NCBI GenBank assembly: GCA_023053685.1
Contig: JALIGW010000002.1
Span: 41,421,220 to 41,485,219 of the forward strand
Length of the DNA stretch: 64,000 bases
Reading direction: 5' to 3'
Origin: Diadophis punctatus similis
Lineage: Eukaryota; Chordata; Lepidosauria; Squamata; Dipsadidae
Positions within the stretch are counted from its first letter, which is position 1. Each line of letters opens with the position of its first letter. This document shows, one piece after another, positions 11,121 through 24,011 of this stretch. A model generated the notes under the pieces. The model saw nothing but the letters and a program-made list of their open reading frames with translations. It did not search any database and was not told where the DNA came from. The position numbers were made by a program, and so were the translations under genes.

Positions 11121-13015
11121 CTCCTGTTACTTACTGAGAATGAATCAGCATAGCAAATGGAATATTTGCTTTTAGGAAATGAAACAACAAATTGAATTCT
11201 AATTGTTAGAGTGTGTAAAAAAGGTTCTAGATTATGCAGGTAGAGTGTAGTTTTTCATGCTGTTAGAAATAATGCACCTATTATAACAGAGATTAAATGG
11301 ACAATCTGAGGAAAAAGTGCTCAGAAACTGGCTACTTTTGTATCTAAGGTAAAAATTCAAAAATTGTATTTCATAACTGCTGATTGCTCATATTATTTAT
11401 GAGAAATGTCACATTTTAAAAGCAGAGGGCAAAAAAACTTTTGGAATAATTCTTGAATGCTTTTAACCCAGTTTAAAAAACAACATTTTAAAGTACTGAG
11501 GAAAAAAAATATGGCTCAGAAGAAAATGATCACTTAGCTGCTGTGTTAGATTCTAGAGTTATCATTCAAGAGTGATACCTTCTCCCAAGACAGATTATAA
11601 CAAATCCTTAACCTTTAACTTTTTCCTAGTCTTTTTTGTGGTCCCTCAGTGTAAGAAGAGGTGATAATAACTTTATTGGTCTGTTGTGTCCTATGCTGTG
11701 CACAGCTGCTTGATTAGTATTGCTTTTGACCCAATGCCCACTAAAAATGAAGACAGAATTGAGTTCAAGATTGCATTTCGGAGGTGAAAAAAAAACATTT
11801 CCCCAACAAAATCATGGGCTCTAATACATTTCTATCAGAGCCACCTGTTTAAAAACGTATATAATTGATCTGCTGAAAGTTTTAATTAGCTTTTAAAGAC
11901 TAGCTCCACATTTCAGAAATGCTTTTTCCAAAAGGACATAAGGGTCTGTAGATTGTATTACATAATTTATATGTAATAATATGAACGATCAATGTAACAA
12001 TCTATATGTATACTGTATGTAGCAATTTGTGGCAAGCCACAATAACATCGAATTGTCATATCTCTTGAAATCAGTGGACAAATAGTAAGGTTATATAATT
12101 ATTCCATGATGTCAGGTGCAATTACATAAATGTGTACTTGCCTCATTTGTATGATGACATAATTATGGATGTATCATCATTTGCCCCTCTATGTCTCCCT
12201 GTGGATGCCACACTTGGACATCTTTGAGACCTACAAAGATACTGAATATTTTAACTATATACCAAGAATTTTTTTTCTAAACTCAGAAGCTAAATAGAGT
12301 AAGTTCTTGGATGTATGATTACAAGGGAATTCCAGGGCTGTTGGTTAGATTAGAAACTCAAGAAACAAGAATTTCAAGAGAAGGATGTGGCAAACACATC
12401 TATACAGTTGCCATGAAAACTGCATGGCTAGCTTCATCATACCTCCTAGGATTGTATTTTACCTTTTTATAAACTTTTATAAGTTTTCGAAGGGAAGGAG
12501 TGCTATGAAGCATAAATTACAATACAAAAGGTATTTTGTGTTTCAAACCTCATGGGATCCTCTTTACAAGAAGGTTGACCATTGCCTACTCAAAGTTCTT
12601 TGTCTTCCTATTCAACTTGACTTGGCAACCCACCCACAGGTGTATCATCTTTCTTTTTATTTTGATCTTTCTAATTAAGCAATAAAATGTAGGAAACACT
12701 GGAAATAAGGGAAAGCAGCTAGGGGAGTTCCATATCTACTATAAGTCCCAATGCTGCTGAATCTGCTTTGGGTGGGATTCTGTCTTCCAAGTTTTCATTT
12801 AATGAGGCCCTACACAGCATCAAGAATCTAATGCTGCTCTTTCAGTCACTGATATTGCAGCCTTGTCTGCATCCCTCTTCTGGTTTGGAGGCCAAGAATT
12901 TTCATCCCTCAGTTTTAAAGAAGATTAAACAAAGTATAATTGGGAAACTTAACTTTCTTGTATCTCTTACCTGATTCTATCCTTTTTCCAAACAAATGGC
13001 ACCTATACAATTTGG
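11121..13015. other. Single-copy AT-rich stretch, nothing recognised
   Basis: No coding domain or familiar repeat is visible. The frames at 12385-12678 and 12768-12974 lack any recognisable protein signature. Confidence 0.45.
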
Positions 13016-13023
13016 GTTGCAAG

Positions 13024-13198
13024 CAGGGGTGGTATTCACTTACCTTCGCTACCGGTTCGCAAATGTGAGCACATGTGCAGAGCCTCAAAAATGTGGACAA
13101 ATGGGACGACATTACGTCCGGGTGCGTGAGCGGGGCCACCCGCAGTCACCACTACCGGTTCTCCTGAACCGGATAGAACCGGCTGAATACCACCTCTG
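13024..13198. mobile_element. Short hAT element (CAG...CTG family A), TSD GTTGCAAG
   Basis: Inverted ends CAGGGGTGGTATTCA and GAATACCACCTCTG bound a 175-bp GC-rich non-coding element. It is flanked by perfect 8-bp repeats GTTGCAAG at 13016-13023 and 13199-13206. An 8-bp duplication with CAG...CTG ends is the hallmark of hAT transposition. Interior ACCGGTT/AACCGG motifs link it to the copies at 24287, 26150, 27409, 48333, 51927 and 63156. Confidence 0.9.
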
Positions 13199-13206
13199 GT
13201 TGCAAG

Positions 13207-14138
13207 TCCCAGTATTTCCAACATGGCCCCCATTATTTTCAGATAGCTCTTTTTAGAAACTTTCACTTCACTAATGAAGTAAAGATCAAGACTATGTGAG
13301 CTTATTGCAAGTTATTTATTTTTAGATTCATTTGACTTTTGTGGCTTCTTAATTCACAAGATAAATAAATAAACTAAAAAATACAAAAAAACTCTGAGTA
13401 AATTACAAATACATTCTAAAAATTATCACAAAAACAAATAGAACAGATGGAGGTGGAGACAAATTCATTCCTTAAAAACTGTTCCAACACAGATACAAGA
13501 TTATCTGTCACCTTGTTTCATCTTTGTTTTCTATCAACCAAAGGCTAAATGACCAGTGAGAAATCTTTATGAAAATCAAGGTTCTGATATTTCTATTGAC
13601 AATTGTTTCTACTGGGTAGGCCAAATTTATGTAAGATATTATATCAAATAGAAAGGAGAAGGAGAGTATAAAGTATGGTTCAAATTAACTTTGTTATGAT
13701 TCACAGAATAATTTCAACTTAATGATACTCAGATACATGGAAATAGATGTAAGTTGGTGAGACTTTCCTTGCTTTGCACTATTAAACGATTATAAGCAAT
13801 CATATTAGCATTTGTCAGTGGATAGTTTATCTTTTTATGAGTTTGAATCTGTTGTTATTAGTTTCAAATACAAACATCTCATTCAAGTTCAATTCTTATT
13901 TCTATCCTTAAACCTCATCTCATTTACATCTGATTTACTAACTAGAATAATATCAATTGCAGTATATACATATTTTAGACAAATATGTAAATAATGAAGA
14001 CAATTTTTTTTGACATTCCTTCATGATGGTAATACTGATAACGATGACTTGATCTTATTCCTGACTAAAATATTTAAAAAGAAAAAGAAAAATCATGAAT
14101 AAAAGTTGTTTGATTGTTTGTTTGTTTGTTTCCTTCTG
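13207..14138. other. Mostly single-copy stretch
   Basis: The part near 13300-13400, with an AT-rich ATAAATAAATAAA run, may be the degraded 3' tip of a CR1-type LINE in minus orientation, but it is too diverged to assert. Nothing coding is seen. A short (GTTT)n run lies at 14116-14131. Confidence 0.35.
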
Positions 14139-14354
14139 TTCAATCAGTTTCAATTTTCAGAAACTTCCTAGACAAGTTCCTGCACTTTTCCTGACAAAGT
14201 TTTTCAGAAGTGGTTTGCCATTGCCTCCATCTTAAGACTGAAAATATGTGACTGGCCCAAGGTCACCCAGCTGGCTTTATGCCTAACGCAGGACTAGAGC
14301 TCAAGGTCTTCCAGTTTCTAACCTGATACCTGAATCACTACACTAAACTGGCTC
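14139..14354 (-). mobile_element. tRNA-derived CORE-like SINE
   Basis: On the minus strand the copy starts GAGCCAGTTTAGTGTAGTGA, a tRNA-like A-box head, and runs through the centre. On the plus strand that centre reads GTGACTGGCCCAAGGTCACC, followed leftwards by the AGAAGTGGTTTGCCATTGCC segment. It is the same family as the split copy at 2996-3584 and nearly full length. It is non-coding. Confidence 0.75.
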
Positions 14355-15430
14355 CCACATAAATGCTAGACACCCTGAAATACATTTTCATATAATACAT
14401 TTTTACATTACTTAGAAAGTGAGATTTTTTTTAAAAAAAGAAAATGACACAGAATTAGCCAATTTACATGGTTAATTAAACCCTATGAAGAAAATGCTCA
14501 CATTTGCTTCATTTGACCCCTTTTAAATGCTTTTTATTGGCTGAACATAAAAGAAAATCCACTCACAATGAATTAATGCCAAAGCCAAATTCGCAAGGCC
14601 ATGTGTCCATACAGAAATATATCCTGTGAAATAACAGATTCAAGAAACAGCTTTGCCACAGCTGTACTTCTTTTTCTATTTTACATTATCAACAAAATAG
14701 AATTTGAATTTCCATATGTCTACAGATGTCCTTTATATGCCTATATTCCTTACCTTTATTCAGAGGCAAAGTACTATATTGGATGCAGAGAGGTTTGTGT
14801 AATGCTTTAGCTTTTATGCTTTCAAACATTTATGCTAGATGGCAGTTACCCAGCAAAATAAACAGAGCAAAAATTTTGTAATGAAACATGCAAATTAAAT
14901 TAGGAGATACAGCCTAACACTTGTAGTTCTAGTCACATGTATGTGTAATTACAAAGATGGAACACACTTTTAAAAGAAGCAAATATTTAGATCTGTTCAA
15001 AAGTAGCTAATGAAAAACATTAAATGTGATGTAATTGAAGTATTTGGATAGTCATAACAACTTACGAAGCAGTCAGCACATGTTTAAATCATATTAAATA
15101 AACTAGGCAAGAACAAAAGCAGCTTTAAGCCACAGTTCTATGGATTAGTGTATCTCACGGGTTTCTGGTATGGATTAGCATATCTCAAATTATGAACTGT
15201 GAACATTAGTACTAACAAAATCCAAGGATATTCTAATGGAGAGAAGTTCTTTTGAACCTGAGACATAGCAAACCCTCCATTTCCCAAGCTGGGTTCAATA
15301 TATAGCATATCTATGCTATTTGGTTTGACTTTGCCTTTATATTTTCTACCAGAAGAAGGCTATAGAATAGGGCTGAGGAAGTTGTGCTGCTCCAGATGAT
15401 GCTGAACTACAGTTTCACCATTTATCACCA
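14355..15430. other. Single-copy AT-rich stretch, nothing recognised
   Basis: No repeat family or coding exon is supported. The frame at 14601-14810 has no domain. Confidence 0.45.
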
Positions 15431-15468
15431 TTATTTGTTTGTTTGTTTGTTTGTTTGTTTGTTTGTTT
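15431..15468. repeat. (TTTG)n microsatellite forming the CR1 tail
   Basis: About nine TTTG units sit directly against the 3' tip of the minus-strand CR1. They read as its (CAAA)n tail expanded after insertion. Confidence 0.85.
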
Positions 15469-16086
15469 ACATTTCTATGCCGCCCAACTCCCGAAGGACT
15501 CTGGGTGGCTCACAACATGCAGAAACATAAATAAAATATCAATATAAAAAGATTAAAATTTAAAAAGGCAGATTAAAACATATTAAAAAGATTACAATCA
15601 TACAACAGTCATGGGCCGACCTCATCTATTGACATCGGAGGTCAATAGTCCCATGCCTGCCGGAACAGCCAGGTCTTGATAGCTTTCCGGAAGGCCAGCA
15701 AGGTGGGGGTAGTACGGATCTTGGGAGGTAGTTGATTCCAGAAAGCTGGGGCCGCTACAGAGAAGGCCCTCCCCCGTGGGCCCGCCAGCTACACTGTTTA
15801 GCTGACGGGACCTGGAGGAGACCAACTCTGTGGGCTCTTACCAGTCGTTGGGAGGTATGTGATAGCAGGCGGTCTCGCAGATAACCTGCCCTGAGCCATG
15901 TAGGGCTTTAAAGGTCATAACCAACACCTTGAATTATGCCCGGAGACCGATGGGGAGCCAGTGCAGCTCGCAGAGGATTGGTGTAATGTGGGTGGATCTG
16001 GGAACACCCACAACCGCCTGCACGGCTGCATTCTGTATCAGTTGAAGTCTCCAAACAGTCTTCAGGGGTAGCCCCAAGTAGAGCAG
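15469..16086 (-). mobile_element. CR1 LINE, 5'-truncated, end of ORF2 plus 3' UTR
   Basis: Read on the minus strand the segment gives CR1 ORF2 C-terminal protein, for example TVWRLQLIQNAAVQAVVGVP followed by ITPILCELHWLP near 15960-16060. The CR1 3' UTR follows, with a tip containing TTCGGGAGTTGGGCGGCATA near 15480-15499. The frame is broken by stops and frameshifts. It shares the architecture of the copies at 35950-37887 and 61866-62296. At its 5' break a short GTAGCCCCAAGTA segment is repeated at 16068-16080 and 16089-16101. Confidence 0.9.
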
Positions 16087-16262
16087 GAGTAGCCCCAAGT
16101 AAAGTAATTGTAACACTAAGAGTTGTAGCTTACTACTATTTGGAGGGCACAGATTTCCCAACCTTACCAACTCCTTCTCCCCAATTACTCCCCATGGTTG
16201 CTTGGAATTCAACCTGCAGTGATTATAGCACTACCAGATCTCTAGTCCTGCACTTTAGTGGC

Positions 16263-16385
16263 TATCTGGTTTTATTATTTATTATTATTAAACTTATTTG
16301 CTACCCATCTGATCTGGAAGCGACTCTTGGTGGTCTGCACTATGAAAACATTAAAATCATCAGAGATAAAATGAAAGTACAAAGT
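16263..16385 (-). mobile_element. CR1/L2-type LINE 3' tip fragment
   Basis: A TTATTTATTATTATTAAA run is followed by a degenerate ATTTGCTACCCATCTGATCT and a GACTCTTGGTGGTCTGCA segment. This is the typical 3' tip of a CR1-like LINE read in reverse. It is short and diverged. Confidence 0.55.
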
Positions 16386-17469
16386 ACAAACATGTTTGTT
16401 TTATTTGTGTTTTGTTTTATAGCCCACAACTGGCAGGCATACATGTTATACTTTTAACATTTTCATATAGTGTTCAATATTTGAATCAAATATTTCAAGC
16501 ACATCATTCAGTAAGCTTCCTACCCCAAGCTACTGCAGGCCCAGGAACAACAAAACTATCTTTGCCTACCAGTCCAATTGATCCACCAATAGCCCAGAAC
16601 ACTTGTCTGGCCATTTGCATTATGAGAAATTGCCATAAAGAAACATCAGTAAAGCATCAAGCAACCATTGTTCTATTGCTTTTAAAAGCTTACCGCTAGC
16701 TGTGTTGGTGAAAGGATAGTACGCTGGCAATTTTGAAATCAGATGTTTTCCCCAGTAACTGTAACCATGGCTGCAAGTTGCTGTGGCAGTTGGAGCACAG
16801 GAAAAGAAAAAAAATGCTGCAAATAATGCCTATATAGACAGACATTACGAATAGGTTACTGAAAGGTGTATATAAGTAAAGGAAGGGAAAGAAATAGTCC
16901 TAGATCAATTAGAATTCTCTGTACCTTCCCACACATATGGGAAGAAATTGCTAGCACTCACTTCCCCAACCTCAATTCATCAGCTAATCACTAACAGGAA
17001 AACTCCAGGCAATAGCCAAGACCCAAATGGTCCCTTGTTGAAAATTAGGAGTCTAGTAGCAGCTTTTCAGACCAGAAACATTATTAAAATGCATAAGCTT
17101 TCATGAACTACAGTTCATTCCATCTGATACATGGAGACCTAGTGGTCTCATTGCTCAGTCCACGACCTCTAATAAGATAGTGTCTCTGAGTTACATGGAA
17201 AACTCTACTAGATTTTGGAAAATACAAGATTGCTCAATATATTCTTTTTAAAGGGAAACAGCAGTTGATCTAAGATAGGGAAAAAGAAGGGGTATGATTT
17301 ATATTGAAGCAACAGCTTGGAAAACATTGACATTTTGCATTTTTTTATCCTATTGACCATTTGGGACATTAGGTGTGAAAATAGCAAGGAAGGGAGCGTT
17401 TAATTCCTCTTTCTTTATGCATTGCTTTCCTATGGTTAGAAGACTAATAACTTGAGGCTCCCCCATCAG
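16386..17469. other. Single-copy stretch, nothing recognised
   Basis: No repeat family or coding exon supported. The 95-codon frame at 16412-16699 shows no domain. Confidence 0.4.
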
Positions 17470-18120
17470 CTTGCTTCCTATACAAGAACATAAACAAACA
17501 TAAACAATGAATAAAGAGATAAAAAAGTGGAGGAAACAATTTGGCCTAAAATTAAGAAGTAGGAGAATAATAACTAATTTGGAAACTAATGAACAGCGGA
17601 AAATTTAGGAGTAGAATTGGAAAAATAATTGGTGAATATCCCAGATGACAAAACTAGATTTTTTTTTGTGGAGGTAAGATGAAGTTAGCAGCATATACCT
17701 AGAAACAAAGTATTATATATAAAGAAATGATATAAAAACAAATAAATTTTTTCTTAGAAGGGATATGAAGAGCTTAAATTTGAGATTGTATCATCAGTCT
17801 GTTAAATATAAGAGGATAAAAGAGTACTCAGGGGAAGGCTAAGAGGGTGTAAGAGGAAGTAGAAGGAGAGGAAGAGGAGTAGAGAGAGTAGAGGAGGAGT
17901 GAAGGAGTAAGAAAGAAGGAGGAGATGATGGAGGTAGAGAGGGGGAGTGCAACGGAAAAAAAGCAGAATAGACTGGTGATTGATGATATAAGTGTATGTA
18001 TAAGATATTGATTTTTGAATGATGGAGTATAAATGTAAAACTGTGTATTTTATTGTAATAACTTAAGGTATATGTTTAATGAATTGTAAAAGCGGTGGAG
18101 GAAAAAAATAAAAAAAAACT
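17470..18120 (+). mobile_element. Probable L1 LINE 3' end with poly-A
   Basis: The segment has the composition of a squamate L1 3' region: an A/G-rich body, a purine-only stretch at about 17830-17950 and a closing A-rich tail (AAAAAAATAAAAAAAAAC near 18103-18119). No ORF2 motif is preserved, so the assignment rests on composition and tail alone. Confidence 0.4.
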
Positions 18121-18861
18121 TTTTTTTTTAAAAAAAGAACAGAACGCTTCTTCCTTCTTCTTTCTGGCATCAATAGAACAAAAAAAAAACCAACAACACT
18201 AACTGATGCAGGTGTTCTCTATTGAGAAAAGTAACTTCTTTAATAAACTTTCCTTGCCTTTTTAGAGTTTAAGCATCTTCATCTCCTCTCCTCCAGCATA
18301 GGGAAAGATAAAATTGGTAATATCTAGTTATAATCAATTACTGACAAGTTGTTTTCTTTCCTTTGATTTAAAAGGGGGGGGAAACAGTTTTCTCTGGGTA
18401 TTCCATAAAGCAGCAGTGTTTCTGTGGGTTTCAAGTGATCTTGATGCGATAGCAACAGGAGAAGTTATGATGGATTTTATAAGATGTAAGCTTTCTTATC
18501 ACAGTTCAGTTATTCAATATTTACACAAGAAGCCACAGAGTAAGCGGCTACAGTCATAAGCAAGACAATGCCAGGATATCTTTCTGATAATTTATCTCCT
18601 CTGAAGTGACTAGAAGAATACTGAATAAATGAGGTCTTTGATTATTAGAAATGAAATGTAAATCTACTGCTTCTTTGCTTTTCTTTAAAGAGTAATGAAT
18701 GATATGAGCCTTTTTGTTATCTATTACTAGAAAGCAATACATAATGCTGAAATTCTGTGATTAGGAGTGTGGAGTCCCATGTTCCGGTTCATCTCGGTCA
18801 TGGAAAGTCACTAGGGGATTATGGGTCATGCATTTTTCTTTGCCCAACCAATCTCACAAGG
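18121..18861. other. Single-copy stretch, nothing recognised
   Basis: Sequence following the A/T tract has no supported feature. The frame at 18314-18559 has no domain. Confidence 0.4.
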
Positions 18862-18869
18862 TGCTAAGG

Positions 18870-19003
18870 CAGGGGTGTCAAACTCACATTGTCACGGCAA
18901 CATCACGTGACGTGTCAGGACTTTTTCCCCCTTTGCTAAACCGGGCATGGGCGTGGCCAGACGTGATGCATCCGGGCCGCCGGCCAGGAGTTTGACAGCC
19001 CTG
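18870..19003. mobile_element. Short hAT element (family B, CAGGGGTGTCAAACTC ends)
   Basis: The 134-bp element starts CAGGGGTGTCAAACTC and ends GAGTTTGACAGCCCTG, near-perfect 16-bp inverted repeats. Flanks TGCTAAGG and TACTAAAG agree at six of eight positions, in keeping with an aged 8-bp hAT duplication. A second copy is at 47720-47854 and a diverged one at 43499-43631. Confidence 0.85.
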
Positions 19004-19957
19004 TACTAAAGGGAGGGGATAGGAGTAAGGAACACATGGATACTAAATAGGACTTCTGGATAAAAGATAGGACATAAATCAGTCAATAAATACATTGAAA
19101 TATACTGATTTGGCATGCTGGGTAGCTATGACATGAAGTTAAATGGATGTATATTACAGGAACTTTGATAATATTTAGATTGAAGAAACAGTATATTAAC
19201 ATGTGTTCTGTCTACAATGTAGGCAAAACTGGCTATATTATTGCCAGTATATATGAAGAACCTAGAAATAACACTGAAAGAGCTAGGGGGGAAAATCCAA
19301 GCATTTATTTAATTGATGTTTGCTTTTAAGAGTCTATCTTGAGCCACAGCTACTTACAAGAACTTATGATCAGGAAATATAATAGAAGAGAAGGGGGAGA
19401 GACAGAGATTGTGTAACTTACCAAGGCTGTAATAATATCTACCTATTAATAACAGCGTAAATCTTTCAGTCTCCTCCTCTACATCCTTAACCTTCAACCC
19501 ACCTCCTTCCAAGCAATTCAGAAACAGATGGGCTTTGCATCTTACTCTGAAGGTTACATATAAGAATTTGAAATGAAGGGCAAGAGGAAGGACCTATCTG
19601 AGCAAATCCCAATAACCAGGAACTTCTGTAAAAAACTTTCTACCAGAATGGCCATGATTAATATGAATAGGGCTAAGAATGAGTCCTTTGCTAAGACCTC
19701 CAAACTGGATACTTTATAGTGTTTCTTTATTGCTTCTCAAGAATGTCATTTAAGGCAATATACAACACTCATAGACATGTACGTGTGAGATGGGTGACTG
19801 TATAAATGTAGTACTTAAATAAAATATCTAAAAAGTACATACTGTATATAAGGAAAGTTGTCTATAAAAGTAACTCATCATTTGAAGTTACTACTATGTA
19901 TGGATTTTCTCATATCAGGATTAAGGAACAAGAAGTTAACCAATGCTAACCAATATG

Positions 19958-19958
<1 letters not shown>
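19004..19958. other. Single-copy stretch, nothing recognised
   Basis: AT-rich unique DNA, with no coding or repeat signature that I can support. Confidence 0.4.

Positions 19959-20021
<63 letters not shown>
19959..20021. repeat. (CA)n microsatellite, about 63 bp
   Basis: An uninterrupted CA dinucleotide run. The translated frame through it (19858-20043) is an artefact of the repeat. Confidence 0.97.
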
Positions 20022-20023
<2 letters not shown>

Positions 20024-21370
20024 TGGACCTAAAAACATATTAAAAATAAATGATAATACAAATTAACATTCAAAATAAGTCAGAGAGCAACAAAAGCATT
20101 TACAGCATGCTGTTGCAAACAGATCTTCTTTTAGCTCTTAAAAGTTTAAGTTGTACGAAGATTGTGCACCTTTGCTTATTTTCCTGGAGCTTTTTTTAAA
20201 AAAGATGTTCAGATAAAAATGTTGATTATCTCTAGACCAGGTCTTCTGCTTTAAAGGATTAAGATGGCAAACAAAAGTGGCAGCAGTTTCATGATGACTC
20301 ATTCCGATGAGAAACTCATGAATAATCTTGAAGCTGAAATTATTCTATGCACAGAGCCATCACAAACAAATCAGTTGCAGATTCATTGCCCTGCAGATTT
20401 CTCCACTGAAGATAAATTTCCTGATCTAACTTATTTGGCTGGGCAAGTACTCTTTTAGAGAATGGTGGTTGTTCAGACATTTTTTTAAAAAAAATATCCC
20501 TGTTGAAAATTTCGTAAATAAGAAAATGAAAATTCTACTTTAAAATTCCTGTAGGAGATATAAAGGGGGAAATTAAGTCAATTCATTTTCCTGTAGCCTC
20601 AGGTAATCCTGAAGCTATATGATACTATCAATATGGTCTGTTAAATCCAATGTTGATTTTTTTTAAGAAGACAGATCTGTGATTCCCTCTTGGGAATAAT
20701 GGCTAATTAATTTGTGGGTGTATGCTCAATGTGAAGAATAGTTTCATTTTAAAAGGTAAATCTAACTAGATTTTTTTTTCCTATTACCAGTCAGGTCCTT
20801 TAATACATGACTCATTATAGAAATAATGGTTACTGAGAAGATGTTGTCATCCTTTAATGATCTTTTTATTATTAGGTTAAAAAAAGAAAAGAAAAAAATG
20901 GAAATGAATATTTATACATATAAAAAACCCTTTTAAAATTGGTTTTTGGAGTTCATACCCTAATTTGAAATACACTTCCAGTACTGGTTTAATGGATTGT
21001 TTACTATCAAAAGTCCTTTTTTAATAATTTGAACTGAAGTTTTAATGTAAATTTTAGTAATAACATGTGGGAATTCATTCCAAAATAGGTAAGAAATACC
21101 TTACTAAAATAATGTATCTAAAGATACATTAGAATATAAAACAGTTTTATGATATTTCAGGCTTATCTTTCCATATTTTACTACCTGTAACTTATTCTTC
21201 CATTTGTATCATTTCTTATATTCTTTAAAAATCATGTAACAAAATGGGAGGAAAAATAATTCCAACAATAATTGCTGATGCCATTCAGTAAACCTTACCC
21301 GAAACTCCAGGCAATTCAGGCTACATAATCTAATAATGTGCAGACAACATTGTTAGATTATGAGAAATAA
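20022..21370. other. Single-copy AT-rich stretch
   Basis: No family recognised. A 64-codon frame at 20264-20458 has balanced composition but no known domain, no splice context and no detectable partner exon, so I do not call it a gene. Confidence 0.4.
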
Positions 21371-21603
21371 GAGCCGAGGTGGCGCAGCGGTTAGAGAGCA
21401 GTACTGCAGGCTACTTTAGCTGACTGTGATCATTTGAGTTCAGCTGTTCAAATCTCACCGGCTCAGGGTTGACTCAGCCTTCCATCCTTCCGAGGTAAGT
21501 AAAATGAGGACCCAGATTGTTGGGGGCAATGTAAATATATACATTGCTTAATGGTGTAAACCGCTTAGAGAGTGCTTGCACTATGAGGCGGTATATAAAT
21601 CTC
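21371..21603 (+). mobile_element. Sauria SINE, variant with AAAT-type tail
   Basis: A good tRNA-like head (GAGCCGAGGTGGCGCAGCGG), B-box region and body are present. The 3' end differs from the other copies: after GGCGGTATATAAATCT it passes straight into an AAAT repeat instead of GCTATTGCTATT. The copy also has a small insertion around ATGTAAATATATACATTG near 21528-21545. Confidence 0.88.
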
Positions 21604-21605
21604 AC

Positions 21606-21608
21606 AAA

Positions 21609-21699
<91 letters not shown>

Positions 21700-21701
21700 A
21701 T
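21606..21701. repeat. (AAAT)24 microsatellite at SINE tail
   Basis: Ninety-six bases of perfect AAAT/AATA units directly follow the SINE body. This suggests that the retrotransposon tail seeded the microsatellite. On the minus strand it translates as a spurious LFIY repeat. Confidence 0.95.
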
Positions 21702-21774
21702 CTTACTGTGCAAGTTAATCCTACTATATAATGTCACCTGTGTCAACTATCTTCCTAAATACCTTTCTGAAACT

Positions 21775-22229
21775 GGTTGAATTTACAAACAAATATAAGA
21801 GCAACAAAAATGATTAGGGGGCTGAAGGCTAAAACATATGAAGAACGGTCATAGACTTGGGTATGTCTAGTCTAATGAAAAGAAGGACTAGGGGTGACAT
21901 GATAACATATTCCAATATCCCAGTGGTTGCTACAAAGAAGAGGGAGTCAAGCTATTCTCCAAAGCACCAAAAAGCAAGACAAGAAACAATGGTTGGAAAC
22001 TAACCAAGGAGAGAAGCAACCTAGAACTAGGGAGAAATTTTCTAATGGTGAGAGCAATCAACCAGTGGAATAACTTGCCCTCAGAAGTTGTGGGTGCTTC
22101 ATCACTGTAAGCTTTCAAAAAGAGACTGGACAATTATTTGTCTGAAATAATAGGGTCTCCTGCTTGAGCAGGGGGTTGGATTAGAAGACCTCCAAGGTCC
22201 CTTCCAACACTATTATTCTATGTTCTATA
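21775..22229 (+). mobile_element. CR1 LINE 3' end, avian-type lineage
   Basis: The 3' UTR ends AGGTCCCTTCCAACACTATT then ATTCTATGTTCTAT, the classic CR1 ending with a short ATTCTATG-type tail. Upstream are the family landmarks GGAATAACTTGCCCTCAGAAG and GGGTTGGATTAGAAGACCTC. This lineage is distinct from the CR1 at 35950-37887, which ends in a GCCGCC tip. Related copies lie at 40727-40909 and 62930-63126. Confidence 0.85.
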
Positions 22230-24011
22230 TTTTAATATTTGCAATTTTTATTACCAAGAAAAACTTTATCACAAACTGTTGAAAAACAGTAAGCAAGGTC
22301 ATGAGTATAAAAAAAAAACCTAACCAAAAAAACCCATTGCTATCTAGAAATGGAGGGGCTGGCAGTGTGAATTTAAACCATACTGCTGGCTGACACTCAG
22401 GTTTATAAAATCAACTATTAGAGTAATATAGTTTGCCAAATGGACTAGAAAAATGGATCCTGAGCCAGCTGTTACCACTGACTCACCTTATTAAAATAGC
22501 TTGCTTGGCTTCCACATTACTTGACACCTATCCTTCTTTTCAAGGTCTTTTTCATCACCACAGCAGATATAGAACTTGGCTGGGTGCACGAACCTAAATC
22601 ATGTTTTCTAAGAAGAACATATTTAAAATTGCATTAGATAAAAATAGCAAAAGCCATCAAAATGAACATGTGCAATCTATCTCGATAGCCTACCTTCTAG
22701 CATCACATAGTGTATAACAACAACAATGAATAAAATGGGAGGACCCTGAACACTGGCAGCAAATATTCCTAAGGCATGTTCTCGCCTTGAATATGGAAAT
22801 ATCCTTCTGTTTCTCCATCATTTCACCAGTTCAAAATAATTCTGCTACTAAAATAACATTTTCTCCTTTTGCAGTAACGCCATCTTCTCAAACAAACTCT
22901 TGAAACAGAGCTAGCAATGATATAGGTGATACCAGCTGAAAGAGCCTGGTTTCCTCCAGAATTCCTAGACATCTGATTTATTAGAAGGAAGGAAATATAT
23001 ATCAAAATCTACTAGATAATATTTGTGGGCCTGCTTCATGCTCAGATAGCTATATTTTCAATGAACGTCAATATGTAAAATATTCAATCAATGTTGCTTA
23101 AAAACTTCAAAACCATTTCTTCTATCAGTATAATTCCTGATTGTCTCCCGGCTAACAGCAACTTATAAGCAAATCTTTTAAACAAACAATCCTAAGTAGC
23201 CAAATTACCAAGTCCAGCTGGACCAAACTGAGGTGTTAGGCTCAATTAGAAGCCAGAAGATTTCAGCCTAGTTTGATAGATTTATCTGAAAGATAATCAT
23301 GAATACAAAAAATGTATTCATCATCAACTATGGAGTCTCCTCATATGGAGAAGTTACATTTCTTTTCTATAAACCTGCAGCAGAAATGTATATCGGCATA
23401 CTTTGTTGTTAAGTATGGAACTACTCTGTCCCAATAACAAGTCTAGACAGTGGTCATGATTTGTAGATGCATATGCCTTCATTTTCCTTCCCATCAAATG
23501 TCAATCGTTGGTAGAAAAAAACATTAACCAATCATTCTTTTTAATGTGGGTCTGAATTTGGGAGGATGCAAATTTCAACAGGTAGCTAGACAGAATTCAC
23601 CTTGCCAATTTTTGCACATGTGTTTTGCATGAACATATTCAAAGGGAATTATTTGATGTCAGCTGATAGGCTTCTTTGGCACAGAGTTTAATAGTATTGC
23701 ACAATAAGCATTCCAGATTAGAGCTATTTAAAAATGATGTCTGTTTTATCTATTCAATTACACCTAATTTTCAAAGACTTTATAGGTTAGCTTTCTCCAT
23801 TCTGCTTTATATCTTACAACTTTAATTTATGTTTTGTAGTTTTAAACCATTATCAAGTGTTTATGGCAGCTATCCAACATGTATTTTGGCAGTCTTGTTT
23901 TATAATACATCATTCATAGTCTAACTGATTTTTCTAAGGAATTTGAGGGCATGCCACAAACAAAACAGCCTTAACATGGTAATGTTAGCTTCTGGTGATA
24001 TTTGTGACTTA
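22230..24011. other. Single-copy AT-rich stretch, nothing recognised
   Basis: No coding exon, RNA gene or known repeat could be supported in this interval. Confidence 0.45.

Noticed and set aside
16140..16457. A 105-codon plus-strand frame
   Set aside because: It crosses the junction between unique DNA and a minus-strand LINE tip, with no domain.
20264..20458. A 64-codon frame with balanced composition starting MANKSGSS
   Set aside because: It has no recognisable domain, no splice-site pair and no neighbouring exon. This length is expected by chance in 64 kb.
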